Positions 36,852 through 47,549 of a DNA stretch of 64,000 bases are shown here, piece by piece. Below the pieces are notes generated by a model that searched no databases, was not told the origin of the DNA, and saw only the letters and a program-made list of their open reading frames with translations. Within the stretch, counting starts at the first letter, position 1, and each line of letters opens with the position of its first letter. The stretch covers positions 169,724 to 233,723 of the forward strand of contig JXTB01000563.1 in NCBI GenBank assembly GCA_002914805.1, given 5' to 3'. The position numbers and the translations under genes were made by a program. This DNA comes from Parasponia andersonii (lineage: Eukaryota; Streptophyta; Magnoliopsida; Rosales; Cannabaceae).

Positions 36852-38578
36852 CAATAAATATTTTCTTTTAACTCAAAAAATTATCCTAACTTGAAAACAT
36901 TTTCACAATAATATTTTTTTTATCAAAAGATATAATCTCATTTGTTTAAAATTTCAAATTAAACGTTTGAAAAGCTAAAAGAAAAACTCAATAACTCTAA
37001 AATCATATAGTTGATAAAAATTAAACATAATATATTTCTAGCAAGGCATTCTCAAAAATGGGCAAAGAATTATTACCGATATTACTTATGCCAATGATCT
37101 TGCTTTTTATGTTGTCTCTCAAAATAAAATATCCACCATCATTTCTTTATGAAAATTGAGAGCTTCGTGAAGTCATTAGTTTTGTTCTTGGAGCACCCAC
37201 TTTCTTGCTTATTCCTACAATAAAGATTCAAATATAGATTTTTGGTACCCACATCACTTTGGATCCTTGGGGTTAGTGTTTGAATTCTTTTATATCCATT
37301 CATGTTTGACACCAAAATATCCATTTTTCTTGATAGAACATGAAAAGCTTATATGTTCATCTTGATTACGAAAATTGCATACATATTTTGAGTCACGATT
37401 AAATATTACTTTGACAAAATAATTTTTGAGATACTTTTATTTTATAAAAGGATTGTATCCTATACCTTCTTTGTCAAAAACACATCTTTGTCTATCAAGC
37501 ATTAAATCAAAATCGTCTTTTCATTGGTGAACTTATGTATAATGTTGGTTAAATCTAAAACTTTCTCTTTTAAGGAAGCATTTTCACTTTTTAAAGATAC
37601 ACATATATCACAAGTCAAAATAATTTCCTTTTCTTTTGAATATTCCTCAAGTTTTTTTTATAAAATAGATAGTTTCTTTTTGAGAGCATTATTTTTCATA
37701 ATTTCTATGTAAATTATTAAAATCATTTAATAACTCCTTATAAGATAAATCATTATCACTATCATCACTACTATTATTAAAATCATCAAGTAAATCATCA
37801 TTGCATTCAAGAGATTTTACCTCATCTTTAATTGCCATGAAACATATATTGTCATCTTGAACTTATTCATTACTTTTTTTCATCAAAATCTTATGTATTA
37901 TGAGTGAACCCATGAGTTCTTTTAGAGAAAGTTTGGTGAGATCTCTTGCTTCTTGAATTGATATCACTTTGCTCAGATAAGCTTTACAAAGAATCCTAAG
38001 TACTTTATTCACTAAATATATGTTAGAGAATGATTTTCAAAGAGCATTAGGAGAGTTAATAATAGTAAATCTAGTAAACACTTGAGCAAATTTATCTTTA
38101 TACATCTTGAATAATTTATATTAGTAAGTAAGAATATTAATTTTCGTCTCTTTCATAGGATTTGTACCTTGGTGTATGACTTCAAGCATATTCTACATTT
38201 CATGAGTATTTGTAGCCTTTTAAATATTATTGGATATATCTCTATCTATACCACAAATCAAAATATGCATAGCTCTACCGTTATTTGAAAATGCAATTTT
38301 ATCATTTATATCATATTTATCAATTTCTTTATCAACAAACTTATCATCAACCCTTTTCTTAAAAACAAATGGACCTTTAGCAGCAATATGTCATAAATCA
38401 AAATCTAAACATGGTAGATATATAAGCATATTTTTTCAATAAAAATAATCGGTTCTATTAAAAAACAGTGATGTAGTGGTTGGATACCTCCTCATGTGAA
38501 AAGTTTTGAAAATTATTTGGATATAACAACTTTAGACAGTAAAATCTTTAAAATTGAGTACCAAGTTTTAATACTAAT
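36852..38578 (-). mobile_element. Copia-3 internal region, 5-prime part with gag fossil
   Basis: The minus strand shows remnants of the copia-type gag polyprotein domain (UBN2-like) at about 37700-38450; for example the segment near 37880-38000 reads with the family's NKVLRIL and LTKLSLKELMGSL patterns. A tRNA-Met-like primer site (minus strand ATTAGTATTAAAAC) is at about 38565-38578, directly before the 5-prime LTR. It is broken many times and continues at 20662 and below, past Copia-2. Confidence 0.7.
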
Positions 38579-40144
38579 TATTAGCCCAAGATTGACTACC
38601 GAAGAAGAGGAAGAGTGAATTTGGTTTTAAAAATTTTTAAGAAACTTTTCAATTATATAAAATCGTAGACTACTATATGGAAACTTTTAAGCTAAATAAA
38701 TAATAATACCAAATACGTAGTAATAATATCAAGTAAACTAAGCACACTAAATATTAAATACACAATTAAATAGTTTGCAATAAAGTAAAAAGTGTAGAGA
38801 TAGAAAAAATGCAAACTCAATTTTTACAAGGTTCGACAAATATGACGATTTGCCTACATCCCCGACTCTTGAAAACTTGCTTTGTGCTTTCTACTATCGG
38901 ATCAAGATTGCGGGCTTGATTGACCCTTTTATAAGTGGAGTGAATTCGTCTTAGGCTCACTCATATCTTTATAATAGTCTTGACTTCGGCTCTATCACGC
39001 CTATTCTCGGATTGTTTAGACTCCAGTGTCAATCTCACCTATACAGATTGTTTAGACAATGGTGCCAATCTCTCCAACTCAGGAGTTATTTAGACTCTAG
39101 TGATAACCTCATTTATACTCGAGTTGTTTAGACTCTAGTAGTAACCTCACTTAAATCGGGTTGTTTATGAATCCAATACTAACTCTATTTTATAATTACA
39201 ATTTAGTTTTTGTTGAATCTCTCAACTAGAATCTCTCTCTAATAAAAGTATTTGATACAATGTAAGTTTAGAGAGAAAAGATGTAAACATAAGATATGAT
39301 CTAGTTTGGCTCAAATAATTTTTGTAAAAAGTAGATTTGAAAGTTTAGATCACAAAAATTCATTATAACAACTTGAAAATATGATATGAGCATTGTAATG
39401 ATGTTCAAAAGTTATTTCAAGTCTTAAAAATGCTTCTATTTATAGTCTTGCATGAAAACTAGTCGTTTTAGACTATTTAACAGACATTCTGCTATTTTCG
39501 GTCGATTGAAAATGCGTTTCCAATAGACCCCCACGAAGTAGCAGATGTAGTGCAGTTTTAATGGTCGAATTTAAAAGTTGCTAAAAAAATCACAGAATCG
39601 GTAAACAGAAAATGGGTTTTAGGTAGTCCAAAAATTCTAGAGAGAATTTTCATCTTATTTCAAGCTTCTTTCGATTCTTTTCAAAATTGGGACTTCTTAA
39701 ATTGATTTTTATAAAATATGGATACTATAAAAATTCATAAATCAATTTAAAAATTGTGTAATGTAAATTTTCAAATATTAATTGAAGATAAATTAATGTG
39801 ATTATGTTAGTTTGAAAATTTTTATTTTTAGAAAAATTTGAGCCATTAAGATCATACTATATGTAAACATATATTTAAATACAAGAACTAAATATTTAAC
39901 CTTTGCTAATCTAAGTCTTGTATTCTTGATCTTTGTCTTTAAGCTTTTTTCTATAATCCTTCTTTAAGTTTGATTCTTATAAGTCCAATATGTATCCCTC
40001 TTCAAGCTTGATTCATTGATCAACTTGAGTTAGAACTTTTAAAGCTATTTCACTACACACTCAAGTTAAATCATTAGTACTAAATCAAATGTTTGTTATC
40101 TTCAAAATAAGAGTAAGTAAAATTAAAATCTTAATTTCTCAATA
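38579..40144 (-). repeat. Copia-3 5-prime LTR
   Basis: About 1.57 kb. On the minus strand it starts TATTGAGAAATT at 40144, a decayed form of the TGTTGAGAAC terminus at 18260, and its part 39410-40144 aligns with 17530-18260. It contains a GTTCGACAA / GCCTACATCCCCG segment (about 38831-38870) of a kind common in eudicot LTRs, and a 37-bp tandem array (39009-39192). Confidence 0.8.
39009..39192. repeat. Minisatellite, 36-38 bp unit, about five copies
   Basis: Units begin at 39009, 39045, 39083, 39121 and 39158 and share the pattern (G/A)(G/A)(A/G/T)TTGTTTAGACTC.AGT..(C/A)A followed by CTCA. Unit spacing is 36 to 38 bp. The array lies inside the Copia-3 5-prime LTR. Confidence 0.75.
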
Positions 40145-41917
40145 GATCACACTGAATACTACCTGAGGAAAGAAGGTAAGGTGTGAGCATATAAGGCCCA
40201 GTAGGAAACTCAATTACCTTTTTGAAAACCATTATATTTATGAAAAAGCCTATATAGTTAGTTATACGGAAAATAATTATCAAAGCGTGTGTGACTATAA
40301 AAATAAGCAACCAAGATAACATACACACAATATATACCAGTTCAAATGCCATGAACTTACCTTATCTTCTCACATCCCAGAATAACCACACTAGTGGGGA
40401 TCGATACCTTGAACTTAAATCCTGAGTTCAAACCTTCATATGGCCTTGTGCCTAGAACCTCTACATGGGTCGACGGACTTTGTACCAATAGTCTAGGGTG
40501 CACACCTTACCAACTAAAGAGTCCCACATATAGATTTTCGGGCTCTGCACCAATGATGGGGTTCAGCCACTAACTAATTATCTAGTAACACCTAAACAAC
40601 TCAGGCATGATCCTACGAGTACTCACTGTAGAATCCCGCTCAAATCGTATAATCATACTAAATCAAAACCTAGGACAAGGTCTAAATCCTCAAATAAAAC
40701 AAATCTACCCTCGAAAACTTGGTAGCATAACGACAGTATTTTGGACAATCCCAAAATTATACCTGCATGAAAACTATATACAAACATACAACAATAATTT
40801 ATATTCATTTCACATCTACTAGACAGTTAATAAAAGTATTCAAAACCATAAAATTCATATTTTTAAGAATATGACAACATAATTGAATTCTATGCAAATT
40901 GATATTAAAACTAGATAACTGAATCCCCTACCTCACTAGAGAAATGATACCTTTCTATTGGAAAATTGTTATGTCATTGAACGATCATCCGGAGAGTCCG
41001 GAGTTAATTGCAAGCCCTCGTTCTCTTTTTTTGAAAAACCAACTTCTCAATGGAGCTTCAATTCACAAAACGGACTTTACTACTAAAATCCTAGCACTCA
41101 AATTAGCTAAGTTAGACATATAATTCGTTTAATTTAGGATGTGCTAGAACCCAACCCTCTGAATACAAAACTAGCCAAATTCTAAGCCATCCAATCTCAT
41201 TTTCCATGCCCGTTACCAAACATAATTAATATATATTTCATTTTTTATCATTTCACACACATATTCTAAAAATGACATAAAAATCACAATTTAACAATTT
41301 AACAGTCTGATCAAAAAGTCAACTTCGAACTCAGACACCTCAAAATTACCAAACATGATAACTTTTTGTCCGGGCAAACTAAAGTCATGAGAAGCCTACT
41401 AGGAGATTCCCCGTGACAAGATGAAGCCTAGAAAATTTTATGCCCAGAGGTGGCCGGAGATGGTGACTATGTCAAAAAAACACCTCGGCTATTTTCTGCT
41501 TCTAGCTAGCAGGTAGGGACCTCCAGTGGCCATCTAACTTTGACGGGGTAGTTGTCTTTGTGGTACAGTTTAAACCCGATAGCTAGCAATGGTCGATGAT
41601 GGTGGGAAGGGGCTCATGAGAGGGTGGCCGAAATTTCGGCGTTTTCGCCGGTTGAGAGCAAAGAGAGAAATCGGGAGGAAGAGAGAGAAAGAGAGGGAGA
41701 AAATGAGGGGCCACCTGGCCCTAGCTAAATGGGAATTGTGGAATTTTTAAAAATTACACAATAGTCACCGTTTTTTCAAAATCCTCCCACTTTAGTCCCT
41801 CAATATAATTGCAAATCAATCTCTACTTCGACCAAATTTGCAAATTAATTCCCCATTATTTTATTCCCAAAATTCATAAAATGACCATTTTACCCTTGAA
41901 AAATTTAGGGTTTTACA
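40145..41917 (-). repeat. Gypsy LTR of the Gypsy-1 family, probably solo
   Basis: On the minus strand it starts TGTAAAACCCTAAA at 41917, as the Gypsy-1 LTR does at 1152, and it aligns with the 1-1152 copy in several blocks (for example 41100-41130 with 358-390). No polypurine tract or gypsy internal sequence follows 41917; an RNase H-like fragment lies there instead, so a solo LTR is likely. The low end is unclear because it abuts Copia-3, which may have inserted next to or inside it. Confidence 0.7.
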
Positions 41918-41934
41918 ACATCTCTCACTATAAA

Positions 41935-42240
41935 ATCATCATCAGAAGACCCACTATCATTCGAATTAAGAGACGCAACGATATTCAGTCAAACACTATC
42001 AATACAACTAGCAAACAGTCCACACCCTTTGGCAAAGAGGAGGCCTTCCCGGATAGCAACAAATTCATAGGATCAAAGTATCCCAATACCTTGATCATCC
42101 TACCAACCTCATTTTTAATAATAGCGCCTAAACCCACACAACTCATACCATGGTGAATACAAGCATCAACATTAATTTTTGAAATGATTTGCATTGGTGC
42201 GGAAACAATCGAATTATTGAAACGAAAAGGGGTTTGATTT
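41935..42240 (-). pseudogene. RNase H-like (RVT_3) fragment, probably LINE-derived
   Basis: The minus strand at 41985-42194 encodes about 70 residues with ISKINVDA, GLGAIIKNEVG and ALLKG-like segments (seen here as KASSLPKGVDCLLV). This is the start of the plant RNase H-like domain found in LINE reverse transcriptases and in stray gene copies: the INVDA aspartate, the G.GA.IR segment and the glutamate-bearing helix region. A complete domain needs about 120 residues and has further acidic residues, which are missing here, so the piece is a truncated fragment. No start codon context or partner domain is seen. The stretch 41918-41934 just before it holds nothing else. Confidence 0.6.
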
Positions 42241-43009
42241 CAAATAACATGATCTCTTTTAGCTAAAATTAACTTGATAAATATAATGGGTATCTGCCCC
42301 AATATTTATCAGATATGTATGTCTGTCTGTTCTCAATTCTCATTCTCCTCAAGTATTGATGCTCTCTACAATTTGTTGGTTAACTTAATCACATTTATAT
42401 TAATTAATAGCACCATAACCTATACATATGAATTTATTCGGCAATATCGGTAAAACCTATTCATATGCATATTCACTTGTGTATATATATCTATTTATAT
42501 AGCGAATATTCTTTGTTATATATATATATATATATAGGCAGAGATCAGCCAGGTAGCGTATAATTCCCAAACGATTACCAGCAATTCACCACACGCCACA
42601 ATTGTTTATAAATATATAAAGAAGAACAGCATAAGAATAATGGACTTGCAGTTGACACATCTATATGAGTAGCTTACAAACGAAAGTCCAGAATATTAAA
42701 AACAGATTCTACAATTTAATCAATAAATTGGGGCATGTTTATGTACATGATACATGGATACATACGAAATTTGAGAGACAGAAGAAAAAATAAATAAAAG
42801 AAAAATCGCATATCAGTAATGGATAGACTAGGGACCGATGCCATATTAGGTCACCAATTCATATAACAAATTTGAAATGTTCGTTAGAAAAAGTGGGCCA
42901 ATCAAAAACATTAGTATTTATCTTCATGCAGTACGACTAGGACTTTGCATGCATGATAGTTAAATAAATATATATAGTAGATTTTTATGAACAAGACATA
43001 GTCCAGCAT

Positions 43010-43049
<40 letters not shown>

Positions 43050-44600
43050 CGTGTGTGTGTGTATGTATATGTTTATCGAATCTGCAAAGCCAACAAAGAA
43101 GGTATAAGTCATGAGCAAGGTAGCAGAAGTGGTCCTCATGTCTTCAATGAAAATTTGCAAGTATAGAAGCAAGTACAATCCTGAACTATAGCTATATAAC
43201 TTTTTAAGTTTTCATTTATGTTTTCTTTTTCAATATATAGTTTTGGCTTTTGGGGTCCCCAGTTGCTTAGGATTCGTCGGTGAGAGGGGCCAGATGCATA
43301 GCCACTGCCGGCTTTCTTATACCAATTAAAGAATTTTATTATTAGACTTTTGGGCCTTTTTCTCTCTCTCTATAAAAATGTTATATATATAATGTAATGT
43401 ATATCTATCTATCTTCTGAATAAGTACCAAACTTACTGAAGGAGACAAAATGGAATGTATTCGTCGTTCCATAATTCCTTTCCTCCAAACAATCTCCAAA
43501 AAAGAGCATCGCTCTCCCACCATTTTTTTTTGTCTTTGTTTTATATTTTGAAAGCTTTCTATAGCTTAGCTTAATTAGGTGCTCAAGTCAAAAGAATCTT
43601 CTTCTTCTTCTTCTTGTATTCATTCTCCAAACATAACCAATTAAAACGTTCTTAATTTTGTTGTCATCATCTCCACATGTAGATATGCTTTTACGTCTAT
43701 TAATTATTGTATATTGATAATATATTAATTTAGTATAAATATTGTAGATTGACAACTGAAAAAAATGACTCCCAGGCCACATTGAAGGCCATACAAATTA
43801 AGTTAATTTTGTACCTAATGTATATTATTTGTACATACGTATTAGCATATAAAAACTAAGCTAATCATGATCATCAGAATCTTCCAATGAGGGATTGGCT
43901 AGCTTTGAAGGGGTTTCATCAACACAACAACGACAGTTTGATTCCCCTAAATCCCAAGTCAGAAAAATTCCTCTCTCAAATCTCGGAATGAGATTCTCTT
44001 TAGCTTTGCCAGGAGGACGAATATTATTTTGTATATATGAATGCACATAAATTAATTGAAAAAGAAAAAATAGTTAAACCGATTAAAATATAATCAAATA
44101 TAAATAGTGGATCAATTCTAAATGACTAATGCTACACAAGTTGACATATTATCTTAAAGAAAAAAATAATTTGACTAATGCAAATATTATAAAACTAGTT
44201 AGTATTTAATTATCCATTTTTTCAATGTCACTCATGAAGTGTCACATATAAATTAGTTACACACATCAATCAAGTTAGAAATTTAGACAAAATTACCCTA
44301 TTTTCCGCTCCGAATATAATCTTGGTATCTAATGCAAATGCAAGGCATGAGATGTTGTGTCGATGGGTATTAATTAACTAGTCAATTACCCACTTTCAAA
44401 AAAATAAAAATAAACTAGATAATTACTGCATTCCCTGAGAATGGAGAATGGAGAAGTGGGGGAGAAAAGGACTTGGCTTCTGGGGCCCACACTTGGCAAA
44501 CTTAAAAGGGAATTGAAGGAAACAATATCTCTAGCTTTTCAAGTCGCTGTGAATATTTTGGATTAAGGGGGTCAGTTTTTCTCGTGATCGGTTTTTGTCC
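42241..44600. other. Upstream intergenic region of the MYB-CC gene
   Basis: About 2.4 kb of AT-rich DNA with no gene or LTR terminus recognised. It contains TA microsatellites at 42517-42536 and 43015-43046 (the latter running into a GT tract to about 43064) and a CTT repeat near 43597-43615. Short frames over these repeats are artefacts. It is the likely home of the distal promoter of the gene at 44794. Confidence 0.6.
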
Positions 44601-44623
44601 AAAGATTCCAAAAATCACACGCT

Positions 44624-44630
44624 TATAAAT
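44624..44630 (+). promoter_or_regulatory. TATA box of the MYB-CC gene
   Basis: TATAAAT lies 164 bp before the first ATG of the gene. A start of transcription about 30 bp downstream, near 44655, would give a leader of about 140 bases rich in GAGA-type sequence, typical for plants. Assigned by position and motif only. Confidence 0.6.
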
Positions 44631-44748
44631 TCCCACCATTGAGCTCGTGTTTGGCTTGTGAGAAACCCCACTTAGAGAAAAGAGAAGACAAGAGAAGTAT
44701 CATTATAGAAAGAACTAGCTTACTATCTAGCAATATTGTTGCACGTAC

Positions 44749-44760
44749 ATGTTTGGCTAG
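44749..44760 (+). promoter_or_regulatory. Minimal upstream ORF in the leader
   Basis: ATG TTT GGC TAG lies in the predicted leader, 34 bases before the first ATG of the main frame. It encodes only three residues. Short uORFs can lower translation of the main frame, but the effect here is unknown and depends on the real transcript start. Confidence 0.4.
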
Positions 44761-44793
44761 AGAGAAAAGAAAAGGCCAATAACGTTCATAAGT

Positions 44794-45403
44794 ATGAGTA
44801 TGTATCATCAACACCATCATCACAATCATCATCAAGGAAAGAACATTAATATGCATCTATCTTCTTCAAGGATGGCTAACATCCCTCCGGAAAGGCATTT
44901 ATTTCTTCAAGCAACTGGCGGGAATGGCGGGGATTCGGGACTAGTCCTCTCTACCGACGCCAAACCTCGGCTCAAGTGGACGCCGGATCTCCACGAGCGC
45001 TTCGTCGAGGCAGTCAATCAACTCGGAGGAGCAGACAGTGAGTAGAGTTGTAATGATCATCATCTAGCTAGCTAGAAGAAGATGCAAAATATGTCAACAT
45101 TATGATCATGATATATCAAATATCTCTTCTTTCCAATGCAGAGGCTACTCCCAAAACTGTAATGAAACTCATGGGGATTCCGGGACTCACCTTGTACCAC
45201 CTAAAGAGCCATCTTCAGGTATGATTAAACTACTTCATATTACTAATTATATCCATCTCAAAAAAAAAATTTCTCTTTTTTTTTTTTTTGTCTTATCTTT
45301 TTTTCTTTTTTCAGGAAAGATATATAATTCTAATTTAACTAATTAATTTCGTATTCTATATAATCTAAATTCACTTGCTTTTTGGTGTTTCTATTTATGT
45401 GCA

Positions 45404-45434
<31 letters not shown>

Positions 45435-47380
45435 GATTTCGAATTATCCATTATTTGAAACAACAAATTTTATTCTAATTTTACAACGTTATGCATATTT
45501 AACATTTTAAGATGATGCCACATATATACAAATATACTGAATGGAGATGAATTGGACACAAAATTTGAGTTTTTGTGATTTGCATTAATTTAGAAATTAA
45601 ATTATCTTGCATATTGGGTTCTATATTACGTATACCTTAGAGACGTGTTGCTTATATTAATAATTATTAGTTTCCGTCCGTTTTTCTCCTTTCCCTTTGC
45701 AGAAGTATAGGCTCAGTAAGAATCTACATGGACAAGCTAATAGCCCAAACAAAATAGGTAAGTTACCTGTAATATTTCGTGTACTCTAATGATATAATAC
45801 AATTTCGTATTATTTGATCATATTTTGTATAAAAAATAACAATAACTAATTTGTTCTTGATTACATTCAAACCCACAATTTTTAAATTATAAATATGTAA
45901 CTATATATATATATATTTTGAGTTTTAACTAGACTAATGTTATTGTTTTAGTTAATACAGGTACGGTTGCTGGACCAGCAGCTGAGAGAATATCAGAAGC
46001 AAGTGCAAATCATTTGAACAATTTAAGCATTAATGGACCTCAAACAAATAAGTAAGATCTAGCTTTGACTTAATTATGGCCTATTTCTCAAACAATGTTA
46101 ATTTAATTATAGTATTGGCAATTAATTGTAACTTACTAATTTGCAGAGGCTTTCATATAAGCGAAACTCTACAAATGCAAATTGAAGTCCAAAGAAGGCT
46201 CCACGAGCAGCTTGAGGTAAGGGATCGACATAATTTCGATATATATTCAACACTTTAGGTATATATGAAGATATTCAAAAGTTATACTGAAGATAGTACG
46301 TACTATATATACCACTCCTAGTCATGGCAACATAATTTCAGGATCAAAATACTTTTCAAGAGTAATGATATTTCTTTGATATTCTAAGAACATATATAAC
46401 TAATTTTGTAATTATAATCTGTTAGAGAAACAAGTACATACTGTTTCTCTTTTTTTGAATTGAAACTTTATATTTATCATTCTTAATTGTAAGTTCGTAA
46501 GATTAATGTTTAGAGTATAAGCATTAATCTGATCAATCTCTTTTGGGGACTAAACCAGGTTCAACGACACTTGCAGCTTCGAATAGAGGCTCAAGGAAAA
46601 TACTTGCAGGCAGTGCTGGAAAAGGCCCAAGAGACACTTGGAAGACAGAACGTAGGAACAGTTGTGGGGCTTGAAGCTGCCAAAGTTCAACTCTCTGAGC
46701 TCGTCTCTAAAGTATCGACTCAATGCCTCAATTCCACAATCGTGGAGCTCAAAGAGACACCGGAGTTACGCCCCCAGCTGAACGATTGCTCCATGGACAG
46801 TTGCCTGACTTGTGAAGGGTCCCAAAAGGAGCAAGAAATAGCAGCACACAACAGTACTACTAATGGGATGGTTTTGAGAGCTTATAATAATAATAGCGCT
46901 ACTACTACTACTACTACTACGAGTAATTCATTTCTAGAGCGCAAAGAGAGTACGACCACTGCTAGTAGTGCAGAAGACCAGCTCAGCATTCAGCAGAAGA
47001 CCAAACTAAAATGGTGCAATAACAACAACGACGCGAAGTTAGATCCTAATAACATGTTTCTTATCTCAGAAAGAAGAATGTTTCCCGTCGAGAGAAGTGG
47101 ATTATCGATGAGCATTGGACTCGAGGGATCGGGCAAAGAGAATAATATTGGAAGCATGTGGGACACAGAAGACAGCTTCGTAGATCGGAATGCTACCACT
47201 ATTGGATCATCAAGAGTGGCCATTGATTCGGGGAAAGTGGGGAATGAGAAGATTTCTCCAACATCATGTAGAGTGCCTAATTACTTTGCGGCACAACTGG
47301 ATCTTAATGCTCATGATCACGAAAACGACTCTTCTTCGAGCTGCAAACAGTTTGACTTGAATGGTTTCAGCTGGAGCTGA
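44794..47380 (+). CDS. MYB-CC (GARP) transcription factor, MYR1/MYR2-like, six exons
   Basis: Nuclear DNA-binding protein of the MYB-CC family, 452 residues. Exons, all with GT-AG introns and an open joined frame: 44794-45037, 45142-45218, 45703-45757, 45961-46051, 46147-46216, 46559-47380. The single MYB/GARP domain spans about residues 56-112 (KPRLKWTPDLHERF, TLYHLKSHLQKYRL; helix 3 has SHLQKYR). The MYB-CC coiled coil spans about 164-205 (LQMQIEVQRRLHEQLE, HLQLRIEAQGKYLQ) and should mediate dimers. The N-terminus has a His-rich tract (HHHHNHH), the C-terminal half has a seven-Thr tract (294-300), and the protein ends KQFDLNGFSWS. From memory of the Arabidopsis proteins, these features fit MYR1 and MYR2, reported negative regulators of flowering and elongation in low light. 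A second in-frame ATG at 44800 gives MYHQ, closer to how I recall the relatives starting, so it may be the true start. The gene looks intact. Confidence 0.93.
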
Positions 47381-47549
47381 GAGAGGTTTCGAGTTCATGA
47401 AATGGAACTTGGCCAGCATGATAGGAGCATGGCTCTTCATCTCATTGCACTGAATAGAATGCACTTTAAGATCACGCCATGGCAAGATAGCTGATCAAGG
47501 AAACTACTTATTATACAATTCTCATATAACAATGAGACCAATTCCAGTA
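47381..47549 (+). other. 3-prime flank of the MYB-CC gene
   Basis: Only 169 bp separate the stop codon from the start of the Copia-4 LTR. No AATAAA is seen here. The nearest one on the plus strand is at 47598-47603, inside the LTR, so the transcript may end in LTR sequence or use a variant signal. Confidence 0.5.

Noticed and set aside
39009-39192. Evenly spaced direct repeats that could suggest a CRISPR-like array
   Set aside because: The repeats are contiguous, diverged and have no unique spacers; it is a minisatellite in a plant LTR.
42504-42511. GAATATTC, a match to the P1BS site bound by MYB-CC proteins, 2.3 kb upstream of the MYB-CC gene
   Set aside because: The six fixed bases are expected by chance about once in a few kb of AT-rich DNA, and the site is far from the TATA box.
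42960-43178. Frame with repeated His-Thr and Ile-Tyr residues
   Set aside because: It is the translation of the TA and GT microsatellite.
44623-44856. Minus-strand frame of 77 residues overlapping exon 1 of the MYB-CC gene
   Set aside because: It is a shadow of the promoter, leader and His-rich start of the plus-strand gene; no domain is present.
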